Part shown: positions 18,485-27,579 of the stretch, piece by piece
Position numbering within the stretch: position 1 is the stretch's first letter
Layout: each line of letters opens with the position of its first letter
Notes under the pieces: model-generated
What the model was told of the DNA's origin: nothing
Seen by the model: the letters and a program-made list of their open reading frames with translations, nothing else
Database searches by the model: none
Position numbers and translations under genes: made by a program
Assembly (NCBI GenBank): GCA_027485695.1
Contig: JAIXQO010000003.1
Coordinates: 1 to 64,000 of the forward strand
DNA length: 64,000 nucleotides
Origin: Pseudomonadota bacterium
GTDB lineage: Bacteria; Bdellovibrionota; UBA1018
Direction of reading: 5' to 3'

Positions 18485-19234
18485 TTAGTCGCAGCCGCCG
18501 ATAACGTAGGCAGCGCCGAAGATGGTGGCGAGTATACTCCCGCCTACTGAGAGATTTCGGTCAAACTTAGTGGTCAAACCTCGATATTTGAGTGCTTCGT
18601 CGATTTCACTGATTTTTTGGTTTGCTTGATCTCTTTCGCCCACGAGCTTCAGATCAATCGCCGTTTGATTTTTAAGAGTTTCATTGATGGCTGAAACGCG
18701 GTTCGTCAGTGACTGTTTTTCATCTGTCATCTTTTGAGTTTCTGCTCGGTACTCGGGTGTATTTTCTTTACGGTAGCTTTTGACATTAATGACCGCAAAA
18801 ACCGTAGGAATCGCAGCTACCACAAGTGCCGGAACAGCTTCCCAGAGCGTCTCACACGGCGTCGACCAGGTCATTCCCATTGCAGAACTCTGAGCAAGCG
18901 TCTTGCGCAGTATCATTTCCATCTGCAGCTGAGAGGGAGTGATACCCCTATCTCGAAACGGTTTGAGTTCGTTGACGAGGAATTTATTTGCTGATTCCCC
19001 GAGTTTGTCCTGGGCAAATGCATCGAGTTCGCTCTGCGAGATAGAGTTTTCTTCGATATGTCGCGCGAGAGACAGATACATGCCTTCGAAATCTGATCCA
19101 GACCCCTGGCCAGTTTTCCAAGACGATTCATTTTTATCAAACCAAGCCTGAATCTGATCCGAGGCGTGACTCGAAGGAATCAGTGCAATGCTCAGAAAAA
19201 CGCTGACGGCCCAATCATTAAAAAGATATTTCAT
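18485..19234 (-). CDS. Exported protein, GMTWST-C family, copy 1
   Basis: 249 residues: signal peptide (cleavage near SSHA), a helical region of about 90 residues, the motif GMTWSTPCETLW, a membrane segment (VPALVVAAIPTVFAVI), a coiled coil (about residues 155-215: TQKMTDEKQSLTNRVSAINE), a second hydrophobic segment (VGGSILATIFGAAYVIGG) and a terminal CD. The same order of parts and the GMTWST-x-C motif occur in the next gene upstream, so they are paralogues. AAGGA precedes the start. No known family is recognised; an envelope protein with its coiled coil between two membrane helices is the simplest reading. Confidence 0.7.
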   Translation of the reverse strand: MKYLFNDWAVSVFLSIALIPSSHASDQIQAWFDKNESSWKTGQGSGSDFEGMYLSLARHIEENSISQSELDAFAQDKLGESANKFLVNELKPFRDRGITPSQLQMEMILRKTLAQSSAMGMTWSTPCETLWEAVPALVVAAIPTVFAVINVKSYRKENTPEYRAETQKMTDEKQSLTNRVSAINETLKNQTAIDLKLVGERDQANQKISEIDEALKYRGLTTKFDRNLSVGGSILATIFGAAYVIGGCD

Positions 19235-19270
19235 AGCTTTAGTCCTTTTCAGTAATTTTAATTAAGAAAA

Positions 19271-20050
19271 TTATTCACCATCGATCACAAGACAGAGTCC
19301 GGTCGGCACCACCATCGCAGCGATACTTGCTGCTAGTGTCCAGTTTTGCATGGTGTCCAGTTCGTTTGCGTAGTTGGGATTACTGAGGACCTTAATGCGA
19401 TCATTCAGATTAGTTTGTTGTGTTACCAGTGGCGCCAATAAGCTCTTCAGGAGTTCTGCTTCTTCGAGACTGGTCACCGGAGTGTTTGCCTTAATTTCTG
19501 AAATCCGAGTTTCAACTTCGGACAAGTTCTTCTTGGAAGTTGTCAGTTCGGCCGCATAGCCACCATTTCGTCCTTCACGAATGATTCGCTTTTCTTTGAT
19601 CACTTCGACGAGACCAGCAACTCCCGCACCAAAAATGACTGGGATGAGTGGTGGATAGATCATGAGGAAAGTACACCCGGTACTCCAGGTCATTCCCGTT
19701 TGGTTCAAGCTTTTGGAGAGTCTTTTGAGGAGTAATTGCTTTTGCGAAGCAGACATCGAAAGCGAATGATTTTTCAGCGTCTTTAACGTGCTCTGAATCT
19801 GATTTGCTTGTTCCGGATTCATCTTCAAAATCAAGTAGTCGAAGATTTCCTGTTCGGAATATCCCGAGTTTAAGATTTCATATACGAGATTCTGAACGAG
19901 TGATTCCTGAGACATTCCTGCATCTGATTTTCGTTCGATGGATTCAAAAAGGTTTGCGATCGATGGCCGATCCTCTGCTCGTGCAATCGGGAATATCGTC
20001 AGGTTGTACGAGAGCGCGATGGTTAAAATTAAATGTACAAATTTTTTCAT
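19271..20050 (-). CDS. Exported protein, GMTWST-C family, copy 2
   Basis: 259 residues arranged like its downstream neighbour: signal peptide (MKKFVHLILTIALSYNLTIF), helical part with KMNPEQANQIQSTLK, the motif GMTWSTGCTF (residues about 117-126), a hydrophobic segment (YPPLIPVIFGAGVAGLVEVI), a coiled coil (TTSKKNLSEVETRISEI to NLNDRIKV) and a final hydrophobic segment ending GLCLVIDGE. Only short motifs are identical between the copies, so they have diverged widely. GGAG lies nine bases before the ATG. The gap to the next gene is 36 bases, consistent with co-transcription. Confidence 0.7.
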   Translation of the reverse strand: MKKFVHLILTIALSYNLTIFPIARAEDRPSIANLFESIERKSDAGMSQESLVQNLVYEILNSGYSEQEIFDYLILKMNPEQANQIQSTLKTLKNHSLSMSASQKQLLLKRLSKSLNQTGMTWSTGCTFLMIYPPLIPVIFGAGVAGLVEVIKEKRIIREGRNGGYAAELTTSKKNLSEVETRISEIKANTPVTSLEEAELLKSLLAPLVTQQTNLNDRIKVLSNPNYANELDTMQNWTLAASIAAMVVPTGLCLVIDGE

Positions 20051-20080
20051 AATATGACTCCATTGATTTCAAAATACGAT

Positions 20081-21361
20081 TTAAAGACCAAACTCTTTGA
20101 GCACGTTCCTCACCAAAATCTTGTTATTGAGATCCTCCTTTTCGGGTCCGCATGCGCGAATGAGGGCTGGTACCAGGTCCTCCCGGATTTTTGGTTCGCG
20201 TGGTAGATAGAGCAGGGTACGAAGAATGACCGCTTGGCCGGCTTGCTCAGGCAACGCTTCTTCGATTGCATGGAGAATGGACCAAACAAATTCTCCGCTT
20301 CTTGAGCTTCTGCCCGAGTCATCTTTGAGCTCGTAGTAGCGCTTTCGATCGGCTTTTTTAGTGGGTTGATTCAACGAGATATTCTTTTTTGATTTTCGAA
20401 CGAGGGAGTTTTGCCCAATGTAGTGGCCTGCAAAATAGTTGGCGTATCCTTCGGAAATCGCGTTTGGGTTGCGCAAATAGCCGAAGATACTGGACATCCA
20501 GTGATGCGCACTCTCGTGCGCAATGATTTCCGGAATGAGAGCGGTGTCGAGTTCTGCATGTCGCTTTTTCAGTTTCCCGGCCTGGTAGACGGCCTCGGGC
20601 GCTGCGAGAAGCGCAGCTGTTTTTAATCCACCGGTGATCGCTCGACTGAGTAGTTCATCACCATTTCCATTCCAAAAAGATATCGTGTTGATCAATAGGC
20701 TCTTTGCTTGAACGCTCAGCATTTTGTTTCGAGAATCTTTTGATCTGACTGATTTAAACGACTGACTCACCAGAGACGGACCTGAAACCCTTTTTGATCG
20801 GTAGAACCAGGTTTCCGAGTTCCAAGGAGTGGTGATCACCTCAGATGTGGGTGACGGTCCTACAGTGACGGCAGTGTTAGAAAGCGGCTCCGATCCTTTT
20901 TTAAAATGTAAACTGGGTGACCACTGAGACTGAACATTGATTCTGAGTGTGATGGGTTGCCGAAGAGCTTCTATATGTCCGTTCGGAAGGAATGAAAATT
21001 CACGCGCCCATTTTTCGTAGAACTTCCGTGCTTCAATGAAGTGATAGAGAACAGTTGCTCCGCGCAGCAGATCGATTTCTTCTGGAGTGGCCGCGTCGAG
21101 ATGGTCAATGCTGAGAGCCTTATTCGGAGTGAAAAGGGCGATCTCGTCATTTTGCTCTCCGTTTAAGACGACCATGTTTTCCAGTTCAAGCCTCGATCCC
21201 CCTTCAAGATTGGGAAAGTGAACCCAGCTCAATTCCCATTTTGAATTTTGATTGAGGACGACGGGAAGTTCGACTGCCGCGTAGGCGGCGCCGTGATAAC
21301 CGAGCGCAAGCGCGAGTAGCCCAAAAATACGCAGTTTTCTAGCGAAGCAGGCGAGTGCCAC
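20081..21361 (-). CDS. Exported zinc metalloprotease (HExxH)
   Basis: About 426 residues. A hydrophobic N-terminus (LRIFGLLALALGYHGAAYA) is a likely signal. The zinc motif HESAHH (HExxH form) sits near residue 295 in ALIPEIIAHESAHHWM, and AISEGYANYFAGHYIG about 20 residues on supplies the third ligand Glu expected of a gluzincin. N-terminal to it is a beta-rich region. The start is uncertain: a GTG at 21361 has AAGGTG six bases upstream; a GTG at 21370 is also in frame. The gene overlaps the end of the upstream gene, which suggests an operon through 18485. Protease class is well supported; substrate unknown. Confidence 0.75.
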   Translation of the reverse strand: MALACFARKLRIFGLLALALGYHGAAYAAVELPVVLNQNSKWELSWVHFPNLEGGSRLELENMVVLNGEQNDEIALFTPNKALSIDHLDAATPEEIDLLRGATVLYHFIEARKFYEKWAREFSFLPNGHIEALRQPITLRINVQSQWSPSLHFKKGSEPLSNTAVTVGPSPTSEVITTPWNSETWFYRSKRVSGPSLVSQSFKSVRSKDSRNKMLSVQAKSLLINTISFWNGNGDELLSRAITGGLKTAALLAAPEAVYQAGKLKKRHAELDTALIPEIIAHESAHHWMSSIFGYLRNPNAISEGYANYFAGHYIGQNSLVRKSKKNISLNQPTKKADRKRYYELKDDSGRSSRSGEFVWSILHAIEEALPEQAGQAVILRTLLYLPREPKIREDLVPALIRACGPEKEDLNNKILVRNVLKEFGL

Positions 21362-22262
21362 GGTTGTCACCTTGTTTGAATGTTTTTTTGGTTAGAATCA
21401 CGCCGCTCACCAAATCAATGAGGATCGCTCCTCCTGCGGTCCAAGGATTTCGATAAGCTGCTGCCCTTGCAAACGGCCATAGATAAGTGAGGGTCCGTTT
21501 AGTTGCCGAAGGTGCTTGCGAGAAGAACATTTTTTTCTGAATCATCAGATCCAGAGTAGCCGCTGGTACGGTGCCCATCATCAATGCAGCCGCGTAGACG
21601 TCGAAGATTCCATATTTCTGATCAAGTTTTTTCTGATGAAGTTGATACTCAATGAAGTTATCAGAAAGTGTTTCTAGGTCCGCGGACATCAGTTTGATTT
21701 CAACGGAGTGATCTGGCGTATCCGAGGAGCCTTCGGTAGTAGATTGACTTGGAATTTTAAAAGTAATCGGTTGGCTCAATCTGATCGTTAAGGCATCGCT
21801 CATGAGATCTGCGAGCAGGGGAATGTCGATGAAATCGCCGTACATCAGCAGGTGCTCTACCGGCGTCATTTTCATGTGCTTTATTTTTTTGGATCCCCAT
21901 TTTGCGAGTGATGCCTCGGTTTTCCAGTGGGAATCACTGGCAGGCGAACTCCGTTGGGCAAAAAGCGCATTCCCGAGGTAGTTGGACTTCTGTTCGTTTG
22001 ATAGCGGACTATTTGAGCGTAGAATTTTATTGAGCGGTTTTCCGAAGCAGGGCGAATTTACCGATGGCTCAAAATAGTTGAAATGGAACTCATCCGAATT
22101 CGAGATGTTTTCGAGCTCACTGACGAATTGTTGCGCTTGATGATCATTCGTACAATCCAGTCGTGCGAACTCGTAGTGCCCTGCAAAAGCGGTCCAACCG
22201 ATGAATAGCGGCGTCAGCGAGAGGATCGAATAAAGTTGAGTCGAACTCGTGTTAGGTCGCAT
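21339..22262 (-). CDS. Exported protein of unknown function
   Basis: 307 residues. Signal peptide LSLTPLFIGWTAFAG is followed by a Cys-containing region (RLDCTNDHQ, SPCFGKPL), a central part with TPVEHLLMYGDFIDIP, and a C-terminal hydrophobic stretch (TAGGAILIDLVSGVILTKK). It overlaps the metalloprotease gene by about 23-32 bases, so the two are translated together and may act together. No family recognised. Confidence 0.6.
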   Translation of the reverse strand: MRPNTSSTQLYSILSLTPLFIGWTAFAGHYEFARLDCTNDHQAQQFVSELENISNSDEFHFNYFEPSVNSPCFGKPLNKILRSNSPLSNEQKSNYLGNALFAQRSSPASDSHWKTEASLAKWGSKKIKHMKMTPVEHLLMYGDFIDIPLLADLMSDALTIRLSQPITFKIPSQSTTEGSSDTPDHSVEIKLMSADLETLSDNFIEYQLHQKKLDQKYGIFDVYAAALMMGTVPAATLDLMIQKKMFFSQAPSATKRTLTYLWPFARAAAYRNPWTAGGAILIDLVSGVILTKKTFKQGDNRGTRLLR

Positions 22263-22739
22263 GCCCTCAAATTAGGCCTGGACGAAACTGTTCACAATTT
22301 TACAAAGATTGTATTGAATATTCTGTGGACAATTTGTCCCTGCGGCCCGCAATCGAAGGTAGGCGAGTTCATTGGATACCGCCGGTGGGACGTGATTGAG
22401 GAAATCTGTAAATAGCCCCAGGGCCAAAAGGGTTTGTGGGGAGGCCCTGGGGCATCGCTGACTCGTGAGACCCCTGAATGATCGGGGGGCTCTCAAGCAA
22501 ACGGATGTTTCGAAATGAAACCATCGGAAGCTAGCACCGGAACAGAGACTCCATGCAATGGAATTTCGAGTTCTCACTCGAGCGAAGTTGTTTTGCTTGC
22601 GAAGAAAATACGACTAAGTCTTTTCCGATTGTCTGATTCCTCGGCGTTTACCGCGTTTGACAGGCGTACATAACATGCGAACTCCACGTCTGGTCCACGA
22701 CTTCGGCTCGGGGCATGTTCGTTGCTTAATAGATCCGTT
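22263..22739. other. Structured intergenic region
   Basis: No gene is supported here. A striking 11-bp perfect inverted repeat, GCCCCAGGGCC (22415-22425) / GGCCCTGGGGC (22443-22453), has a 17-base loop but no T tract on either strand. Further short stems follow (GTTTC/GAAAC near 22506-22520, CGAG/CTCG near 22567-22580). The stretch could contain a structured RNA or only the divergent promoters of its neighbours. A 101-codon open frame on the minus strand here looks non-coding. Confidence 0.4.
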
Positions 22740-23807
22740 ATGCATTTCACTCAATACCGCGCGCCGATTCTGATCTCTTTGCTTGGACTATCGATATTTT
22801 CTGCTGGAGCTGTCTCGACGCGCTCAGGGATCGAGGAAGCGAAACTACCTCCCAATCCGGGATCGAGCCTTCGAATCGTGGCCGCCAACCTGTCCTCTGG
22901 CAACCAGCAAGCTTATGATGAACCGGGTATCCGAATTCTTAAGGGCCTCCGCCCTGATGTCGCGCTTCTGCAAGAATTCAACTACCGCGACAACTCTCCC
23001 GAAGCGATCCGCTCGTTCATCGACCAGGCGTTTGGAGCCGAGTACCATTACTATCGCGAAGATGTGGATGCCCAAGAGGCAGCTGCTCGCGCGATCCCGA
23101 ACGGCATCGTCAGCCGTTATCCTTTTGCCTTGAATGCCGAAGGCAAGCCCGATGTGGGCGAATGGCAGGACGAGGATATGCCGAACCGGGATTTCGCCTG
23201 GGCCAAAATCCAGGTCCCGGTTGAGGGCCAGAATCCGGTCGCTGTTTATGCGGTGAGCGTGCATCTAAAAGCCGGTAGCTCATCCAGAGATCGTAAACGT
23301 CGTGAGGGAGAGGCGCGCGAGCTTGCAAAACAAATCGAAGCCCACTTTCCAAAAGGTGCACTGATTGCAGTAGGTGGCGATTTCAACACCGGCCGTGGTC
23401 CGCTCGAAGCAGGTGAATTGTTGGACCAAGATCCAAATTTTACTTCGGATGCAAAGGTCTTTCAGGCGCTCGAAGCACTGGTTCGCCAAGATCCAACTCG
23501 TCGTCCGCGGGACACGAATGGTGGCATTGGAACGAATCGTAACGGCAGATCACCTTATGATTGGGTATTGGTCAGTTCCACGCTTGAGGCTTATGAGGCG
23601 CCGGTCGTGTTAAAAGCTCAGACGGCTGAATTGCGAGAAGGTTCATCGGTCGAGTTTCCGCACGGTCTGATTTTTCGAACGGACTCGTTCGATCGGCCCG
23701 AAACCGATTTCAACGAGCTTGAACTCGTGGCACCGGCACAAGCCGGAGATAGCGTTGCCGAGGGCATGCAGCATATGGGAGTCGTTCGCCAGTTCTTGAT
23801 CAAGTGA
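22740..23807 (+). CDS. Endonuclease/exonuclease/phosphatase-family protein, exported
   Basis: 355 residues from ATG 22740 with signal-like N-terminus (LISLLGLSIFSAGAVS). The EEP fold (DNase I / synaptojanin / sphingomyelinase-like) is shown by LRIVAANLSSGN, the metal Glu in VALLQEFNYRD, VYAVSVHLKAGSS, the catalytic VGGDFNTGRG with Asp and Asn, and a C-terminal FPHGLIFRTDS in place of the usual SDH. Members cleave phosphodiesters in nucleic acids or lipids; the export signal suggests extracellular or periplasmic use, such as nucleic-acid scavenging. The 3' end overlaps the convergent flavoprotein by eight bases. Confidence 0.82.
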   Translation: MHFTQYRAPILISLLGLSIFSAGAVSTRSGIEEAKLPPNPGSSLRIVAANLSSGNQQAYDEPGIRILKGLRPDVALLQEFNYRDNSPEAIRSFIDQAFGAEYHYYREDVDAQEAAARAIPNGIVSRYPFALNAEGKPDVGEWQDEDMPNRDFAWAKIQVPVEGQNPVAVYAVSVHLKAGSSSRDRKRREGEARELAKQIEAHFPKGALIAVGGDFNTGRGPLEAGELLDQDPNFTSDAKVFQALEALVRQDPTRRPRDTNGGIGTNRNGRSPYDWVLVSSTLEAYEAPVVLKAQTAELREGSSVEFPHGLIFRTDSFDRPETDFNELELVAPAQAGDSVAEGMQHMGVVRQFLIK

Positions 23808-25008
23808 GCGGTTTACGCCGAATGAAATCAAGTACGTGATTTCCGACCCAGCGACCTTGCGACACGCACGCTTGGATCAGGAATCCCCCGGTGGGAGCGT
23901 CCCAGTCCAGCATTTCTCCGGCGAGAAAAACGCCTGGAAATCGTTTCAGCATCATCGACTCATCGATCTCGTCGATGGATATTCCCCCGGCCGCGGAAAT
24001 GGACTCTTCGAGCGGACGTGGGTTTTCGAGCTGAATCGGGAACTGTTTGATGAGCTGGGCGAATGCTTCGATCTCGGTCAGAGCCTCGCGAGGGGCGTGG
24101 TGAAAAATCAGTGCCAGCGCCGCCGGGGATAGGTTCAGGACTTTCTTGGCACGTCGAATGGGCGCGAGGTTCTCTTTGACAGAGCGGAGTTTCTTAAGAA
24201 CTTCCTGAATTTCGAGCTCGGGCTTGAGATCGATCGTGGCCGGACCAGGCGTGCCAACCGTGTATACGGGCGTTCCTTCTAGTCCATAGCTTGTGATCAG
24301 GAGTTCGCCTTGGCGCACGCCTCGTGATGTTTTTAGGACGCAAGACTTGATCGGCTGACGATCTGCCTCGGCCAGGAATTTCTCACTCCAGTGCACGTGG
24401 TAACCAGCATTGGATGGTCGGAAATCGGTGAAATGCACGCCGTGTGATTTGAAAATTTCGGGCCACTTTAAAATTTGGTTCGCAGGTTCGTAACTTCCGC
24501 CGCCTAGACAGAAAATGACTGCGTCGTACGCGAGAATCGCACCGCTCGAGTCGCTGATCTCGATTTTTCCTGGGTTACTGGGGGAAAAGCCACGAACTTC
24601 GGTCCCGACTTTCCATTGGAGTCCTTGGGCGTCGAGTTTTTTGAGCCACGCGCGGACGAGTTTAGAGGCTTTCATCTCGCGAACGAAGTACCGCCCGCTC
24701 GTACCTAAAAATGTTTCACTCCCCAAAGACTCCACGAAACGAACCCAGTCCGTCGGTGTAAAACTCCGAAGCATCGGACCGAAAATCGATGGAAACCGTG
24801 TGGAAGGGCTCTCGTAGTGAGTCAAAAATTCATCCACTGCCAGGTGGTTGGTAATATTGAGCCCGGAGCTGCCGGCAATCAGCAACTTGCGCGCGGGTGC
24901 TTTGCGTTTTTCATAGATCGTGACGGTGAGGTCGTTGGAGGCGGCAAGTAGTGTATCGGCTGCCATGAGGCCAGCTGGACCGCCGCCAATGATCGCGATG
25001 GAGTGCAT
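23800..25008 (-). CDS. HI0933-family flavoprotein (TIGR03862 type)
   Basis: 402 residues. The N-terminus IAIIGGGPAGLMAADTLL is the FAD-binding GxGxxG fold; KRKAPARKLLIAGSSGLNITN is the family's signature (usual form G.KLLASGGGRCNVTN). AVIFCLGGGSY and the closing GVFLAGEMLDWDAPTGGF loop complete the FAD site. This is a HI0933/YhiN-related oxidoreductase in the TIGR03862 subgroup; the substrate is not known for this subgroup. Cytosolic, single gene. Confidence 0.85.
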   Translation of the reverse strand: MHSIAIIGGGPAGLMAADTLLAASNDLTVTIYEKRKAPARKLLIAGSSGLNITNHLAVDEFLTHYESPSTRFPSIFGPMLRSFTPTDWVRFVESLGSETFLGTSGRYFVREMKASKLVRAWLKKLDAQGLQWKVGTEVRGFSPSNPGKIEISDSSGAILAYDAVIFCLGGGSYEPANQILKWPEIFKSHGVHFTDFRPSNAGYHVHWSEKFLAEADRQPIKSCVLKTSRGVRQGELLITSYGLEGTPVYTVGTPGPATIDLKPELEIQEVLKKLRSVKENLAPIRRAKKVLNLSPAALALIFHHAPREALTEIEAFAQLIKQFPIQLENPRPLEESISAAGGISIDEIDESMMLKRFPGVFLAGEMLDWDAPTGGFLIQACVSQGRWVGNHVLDFIRRKPLT

Positions 25009-25034
25009 TCGATCATCTTACTCACTGCCTCGAT

Positions 25035-25075
25035 AAAAAGAAATCGACCCTCACATGGATGCCATGAGGGTCGAT
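25035..25075 (-). terminator. Rho-independent terminator, minus strand
   Basis: An 11-bp perfect stem, ATCGACCCTCA (25043-25053) / TGAGGGTCGAT (25065-25075), with an 11-base loop. Read on the minus strand it is followed by TTTCTTTTTA. It lies 37 bases after the small gene at 25112-25327 and gives that gene its own transcript end. Confidence 0.85.
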
Positions 25076-25111
25076 TGGAGGTGGGGTGGTAGGACGGGCG
25101 ATGGCAGAGTT

Positions 25112-25327
25112 TTAGTTACAAGTATTGACGGCGCAGCGTTCGAGGAGTTGCATCCACTCCATTCGAGTCTCACGGCCGATATCCATCGTGAGCCCACTCT
25201 TCAGGGAAGAGTGAGGCGGGGTAAAATTTTTAGATTTATTCGACCCGTTCTTACGAGGGCGACGACGTTCTGAGGCGGGTTGAGAAGGGGCTGCCGATCC
25301 GTTAGACGATGTTCTCGCGTATTTCAT
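25112..25327 (-). CDS. Small basic protein, 71 residues
   Basis: Not a recognised family, but well supported as a gene: AGGAG stands five bases before the ATG at 25327 and a strong terminator follows. The product starts MKYARTSSNGSAAPS, is Ser/Pro/Arg/Lys-rich and probably disordered to about residue 35 (SERRRPRKNG), then has a short helix-like segment (GRETRMEWMQLLERC) and ends with two Cys (CAVNTCN). No signal or membrane segment. The basic stretch could bind nucleic acid; that is only a guess. Confidence 0.55.
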   Translation of the reverse strand: MKYARTSSNGSAAPSQPASERRRPRKNGSNKSKNFTPPHSSLKSGLTMDIGRETRMEWMQLLERCAVNTCN

Positions 25328-25438
25328 GGTCACTCCTGGGCGGTGAAAGTGGTTTCACCCGAGTGGAGTGCAATGCGAATGCCAGGCAGAATGGGACAAG
25401 CCAGTCTCGTTATCCTCGATCAGCAGCTGCGATTGAGG

Positions 25439-26596
25439 TCACTTCTTGTCTTTGAGGGCTTCTCTCCAAGCCTTGGGAAACTCCTGCTCAGGAAGGTCAA
25501 TGTAACGACGGCCAGCCGTCTGAGTTTCCGTTTCCGAATGAGCAACAAAGCGCTGAATCTCTTCTTTGACTTTGAGCTGGGCTTTGCAGCGTCGGTGCTG
25601 TTTGCCGGTCTTGAAGTAAGAGCACTCGTCGTTATTGTTGAGCCCTTCAAATGATTGAGGGAAATCTTGGTGGAGCTTGTCGAGGCTACCCGCTAAACGG
25701 ATGTTCTCGAGGCGAAGCGCATTAGCGCGCGCTGCGTAGCTCTCACGGGTGGCGTCTTGGCGCTTGATCACACGGTCGATGCTTTTGACGTAACGATTGT
25801 TTACCAATTTAACTTCGCGTTGGAGCTCCAAGCTCTCGGAGTCGAGGTCTTTTTTCAGGCGTTTCAGCTGCTCGGCGCGTTTTTCGTCCATGAACTCTTG
25901 TTGCATAGACGCAATGTAGTTCTGGTTGGCGAGTACTTCGAGAAGCACCAGTTGAATGTACTGGTAGGAGCCAAGCATCTCGAGGGTGCGGTAGTAGTTG
26001 TCCTGAGCGAAAATTTCGTTCACGAGCCCGTAGTTCTCCATGAACAAGGAGTAAAGGTTGCCTTCGGTGAATGCCTTAATCTTCTCCTCGAGCTCCTTAT
26101 CGCAGTCAAACGGCGCGGTGTCGTTCTTGTGGCGCTCGCGACAGGCGTTCGCGAAATCTTGGCGGAACGCCGGAGTCAGCAGCTTATCGGCGGCGGCCTT
26201 GTCGAGTTTCTCTTTTTCGGTGAACCAAGAACCGGATTTCGGATTCTGTACGGCTGTCGAGAAATGCGCCATCATCTTAAGCGCGTCATCGCGCATGTTG
26301 TCGTTGTAGGCAATGAATCCAATCAGGTCGTTCGTATTATTTAAGCCCAAAAAACGAAGTTTGAAGAACGTTTCACGATGAGTGAAGAACGAGCGTCCTG
26401 GAGTTGCGTCCAAGAAGAAACCCGAGATCGGCGTCGCCGTCACGAATGCATCACTATCGTTGAACTGAAGCAAGTACGACCGCATGTTCGAGTGAACCTG
26501 ACTGAGCACCTTGCTGTAATCCGGGGTATCGGCACGTGCAGAGGAAAGAGCCGCCGAAAACAAAATACCCGCGAGAACGGTGTGAAGAGTTTTCAT
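25439..26596 (-). CDS. Exported coiled-coil protein
   Basis: 385 residues with signal peptide (MKTLHTVLAGILFSAALSS, cleavage near ARA). Residues about 235-300 form a long charged coiled coil (KRAEQLKRLKKDLDSESLEL, then REVKLVNNRYVKSIDRV). Three Cys pairs are possible (FANACRERH, FDCDKELEE, ECSYFKTGKQ). It is the last gene of the exported-protein cluster; its ATG overlaps the stop of the preceding gene (ATGA), so the two are co-translated. No family recognised. Confidence 0.65.
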   Translation of the reverse strand: MKTLHTVLAGILFSAALSSARADTPDYSKVLSQVHSNMRSYLLQFNDSDAFVTATPISGFFLDATPGRSFFTHRETFFKLRFLGLNNTNDLIGFIAYNDNMRDDALKMMAHFSTAVQNPKSGSWFTEKEKLDKAAADKLLTPAFRQDFANACRERHKNDTAPFDCDKELEEKIKAFTEGNLYSLFMENYGLVNEIFAQDNYYRTLEMLGSYQYIQLVLLEVLANQNYIASMQQEFMDEKRAEQLKRLKKDLDSESLELQREVKLVNNRYVKSIDRVIKRQDATRESYAARANALRLENIRLAGSLDKLHQDFPQSFEGLNNNDECSYFKTGKQHRRCKAQLKVKEEIQRFVAHSETETQTAGRRYIDLPEQEFPKAWREALKDKK

Positions 26597-27579
26597 CGTT
26601 TTTTCGCTTCCTTTCTGGCCTTTTCGATCGATTCCATCGTGGTGCGGAGGCGATCTTGGATTTCGTTAGATTCGGTCTCCAATTGCAGGATCGAAGATTG
26701 AACGAACGGGGTCATGCCGACACGCCGACCGTCCTGGAGGTTTTTCCATTTGAGGACGACGTTCATCATGAGCTGGTAGTTGTATTCGCGCTCGGCTTGG
26801 GACAGGTGTGGGTTCTCTTCGATCGACTCGATGACGTTACTGACCTGAGTTGCCAATACGTTCTGAAGCGATGCGAGGATGCGCTGCTCGACGAAAATGA
26901 TGTCCAGATAGAGAATGACGAGCGAGTGGTAAGTCGCTTTGAGTTGCTCTTCGTTCAGGGCCTGGCGGTAATTGACAGACTGCTTAGCCGCCATGGCAGT
27001 GTTTACGATCGTCTCGTTCACGAGTTTTTCATCGAGCGTCGCACCAGGACACTGAGCGTCCGGACAGAGGTTGGCGGCGAACGAGCTCAATGCATCGAAT
27101 TCTTTTTCGTAGCGAGCGGTCATCCCACGGCTGTTCTCATCCGGCATACGAGGAGACAGCGAGCCGTCCGTTTCCCGGTAGGCTCCTGGGTTGAAATGGA
27201 TCTCACGCATGTTCCCCATCTCGCGAAGCAGCTTGGATTTCGATGCCATGAGGTAGACGTACGCGACGTTCAATTCTCCGAGGTCTTCGAGTGGTGCGCC
27301 TTTGAGCGTGGCGATCAAAGTTTTGATGCCGGCGATCCCATAGACGGAAACGTACTTCGTGATGATGCCGGCCGAGAGCGCGATCGGTACGCTCCGCGTA
27401 AATGCCGCGCCGATTCCGATACCACTGGCAACGAGATCCGAGATCACCGAATCACTGATCTGTTTCCATTCGCTGTTGCTTTTCTTTTTTCGAGGATTGT
27501 CGGCATGTGCGTTCAACGCGCCAAGCGACAGAACGAGGGAGAGGGCCAGGAATCGTGTCAGGGGTTTGAAAGAATACAC
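26593..27579 (-). CDS. Exported helical protein of unknown function
   Basis: 328 residues. The signal peptide (FLALSLVLSLGALNAHA) precedes a basic stretch (NPRKKKSNSEWK) and a hydrophobic, glycine-rich segment (VASGIGIGAAFTRSVPIALS). The remainder is helical, with two Cys in LCPDAQCPG. The only plausible start is a GTG, and it lies inside the right arm of a strong hairpin (27576-27613). Coupled by ATGA to the coiled-coil gene. I do not recognise the family; it belongs by position to the cluster with the GY-repeat proteins. Confidence 0.62.
   Translation of the reverse strand: MYSFKPLTRFLALSLVLSLGALNAHADNPRKKKSNSEWKQISDSVISDLVASGIGIGAAFTRSVPIALSAGIITKYVSVYGIAGIKTLIATLKGAPLEDLGELNVAYVYLMASKSKLLREMGNMREIHFNPGAYRETDGSLSPRMPDENSRGMTARYEKEFDALSSFAANLCPDAQCPGATLDEKLVNETIVNTAMAAKQSVNYRQALNEEQLKATYHSLVILYLDIIFVEQRILASLQNVLATQVSNVIESIEENPHLSQAEREYNYQLMMNVVLKWKNLQDGRRVGMTPFVQSSILQLETESNEIQDRLRTTMESIEKARKEAKKR

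Noticed and set aside
22272..22577. 101-codon open frame on the minus strand
   Set aside because: No ribosome site, Arg/Cys/Trp-rich composition unlike neighbouring proteins, and it runs through the strong GC-rich hairpin.
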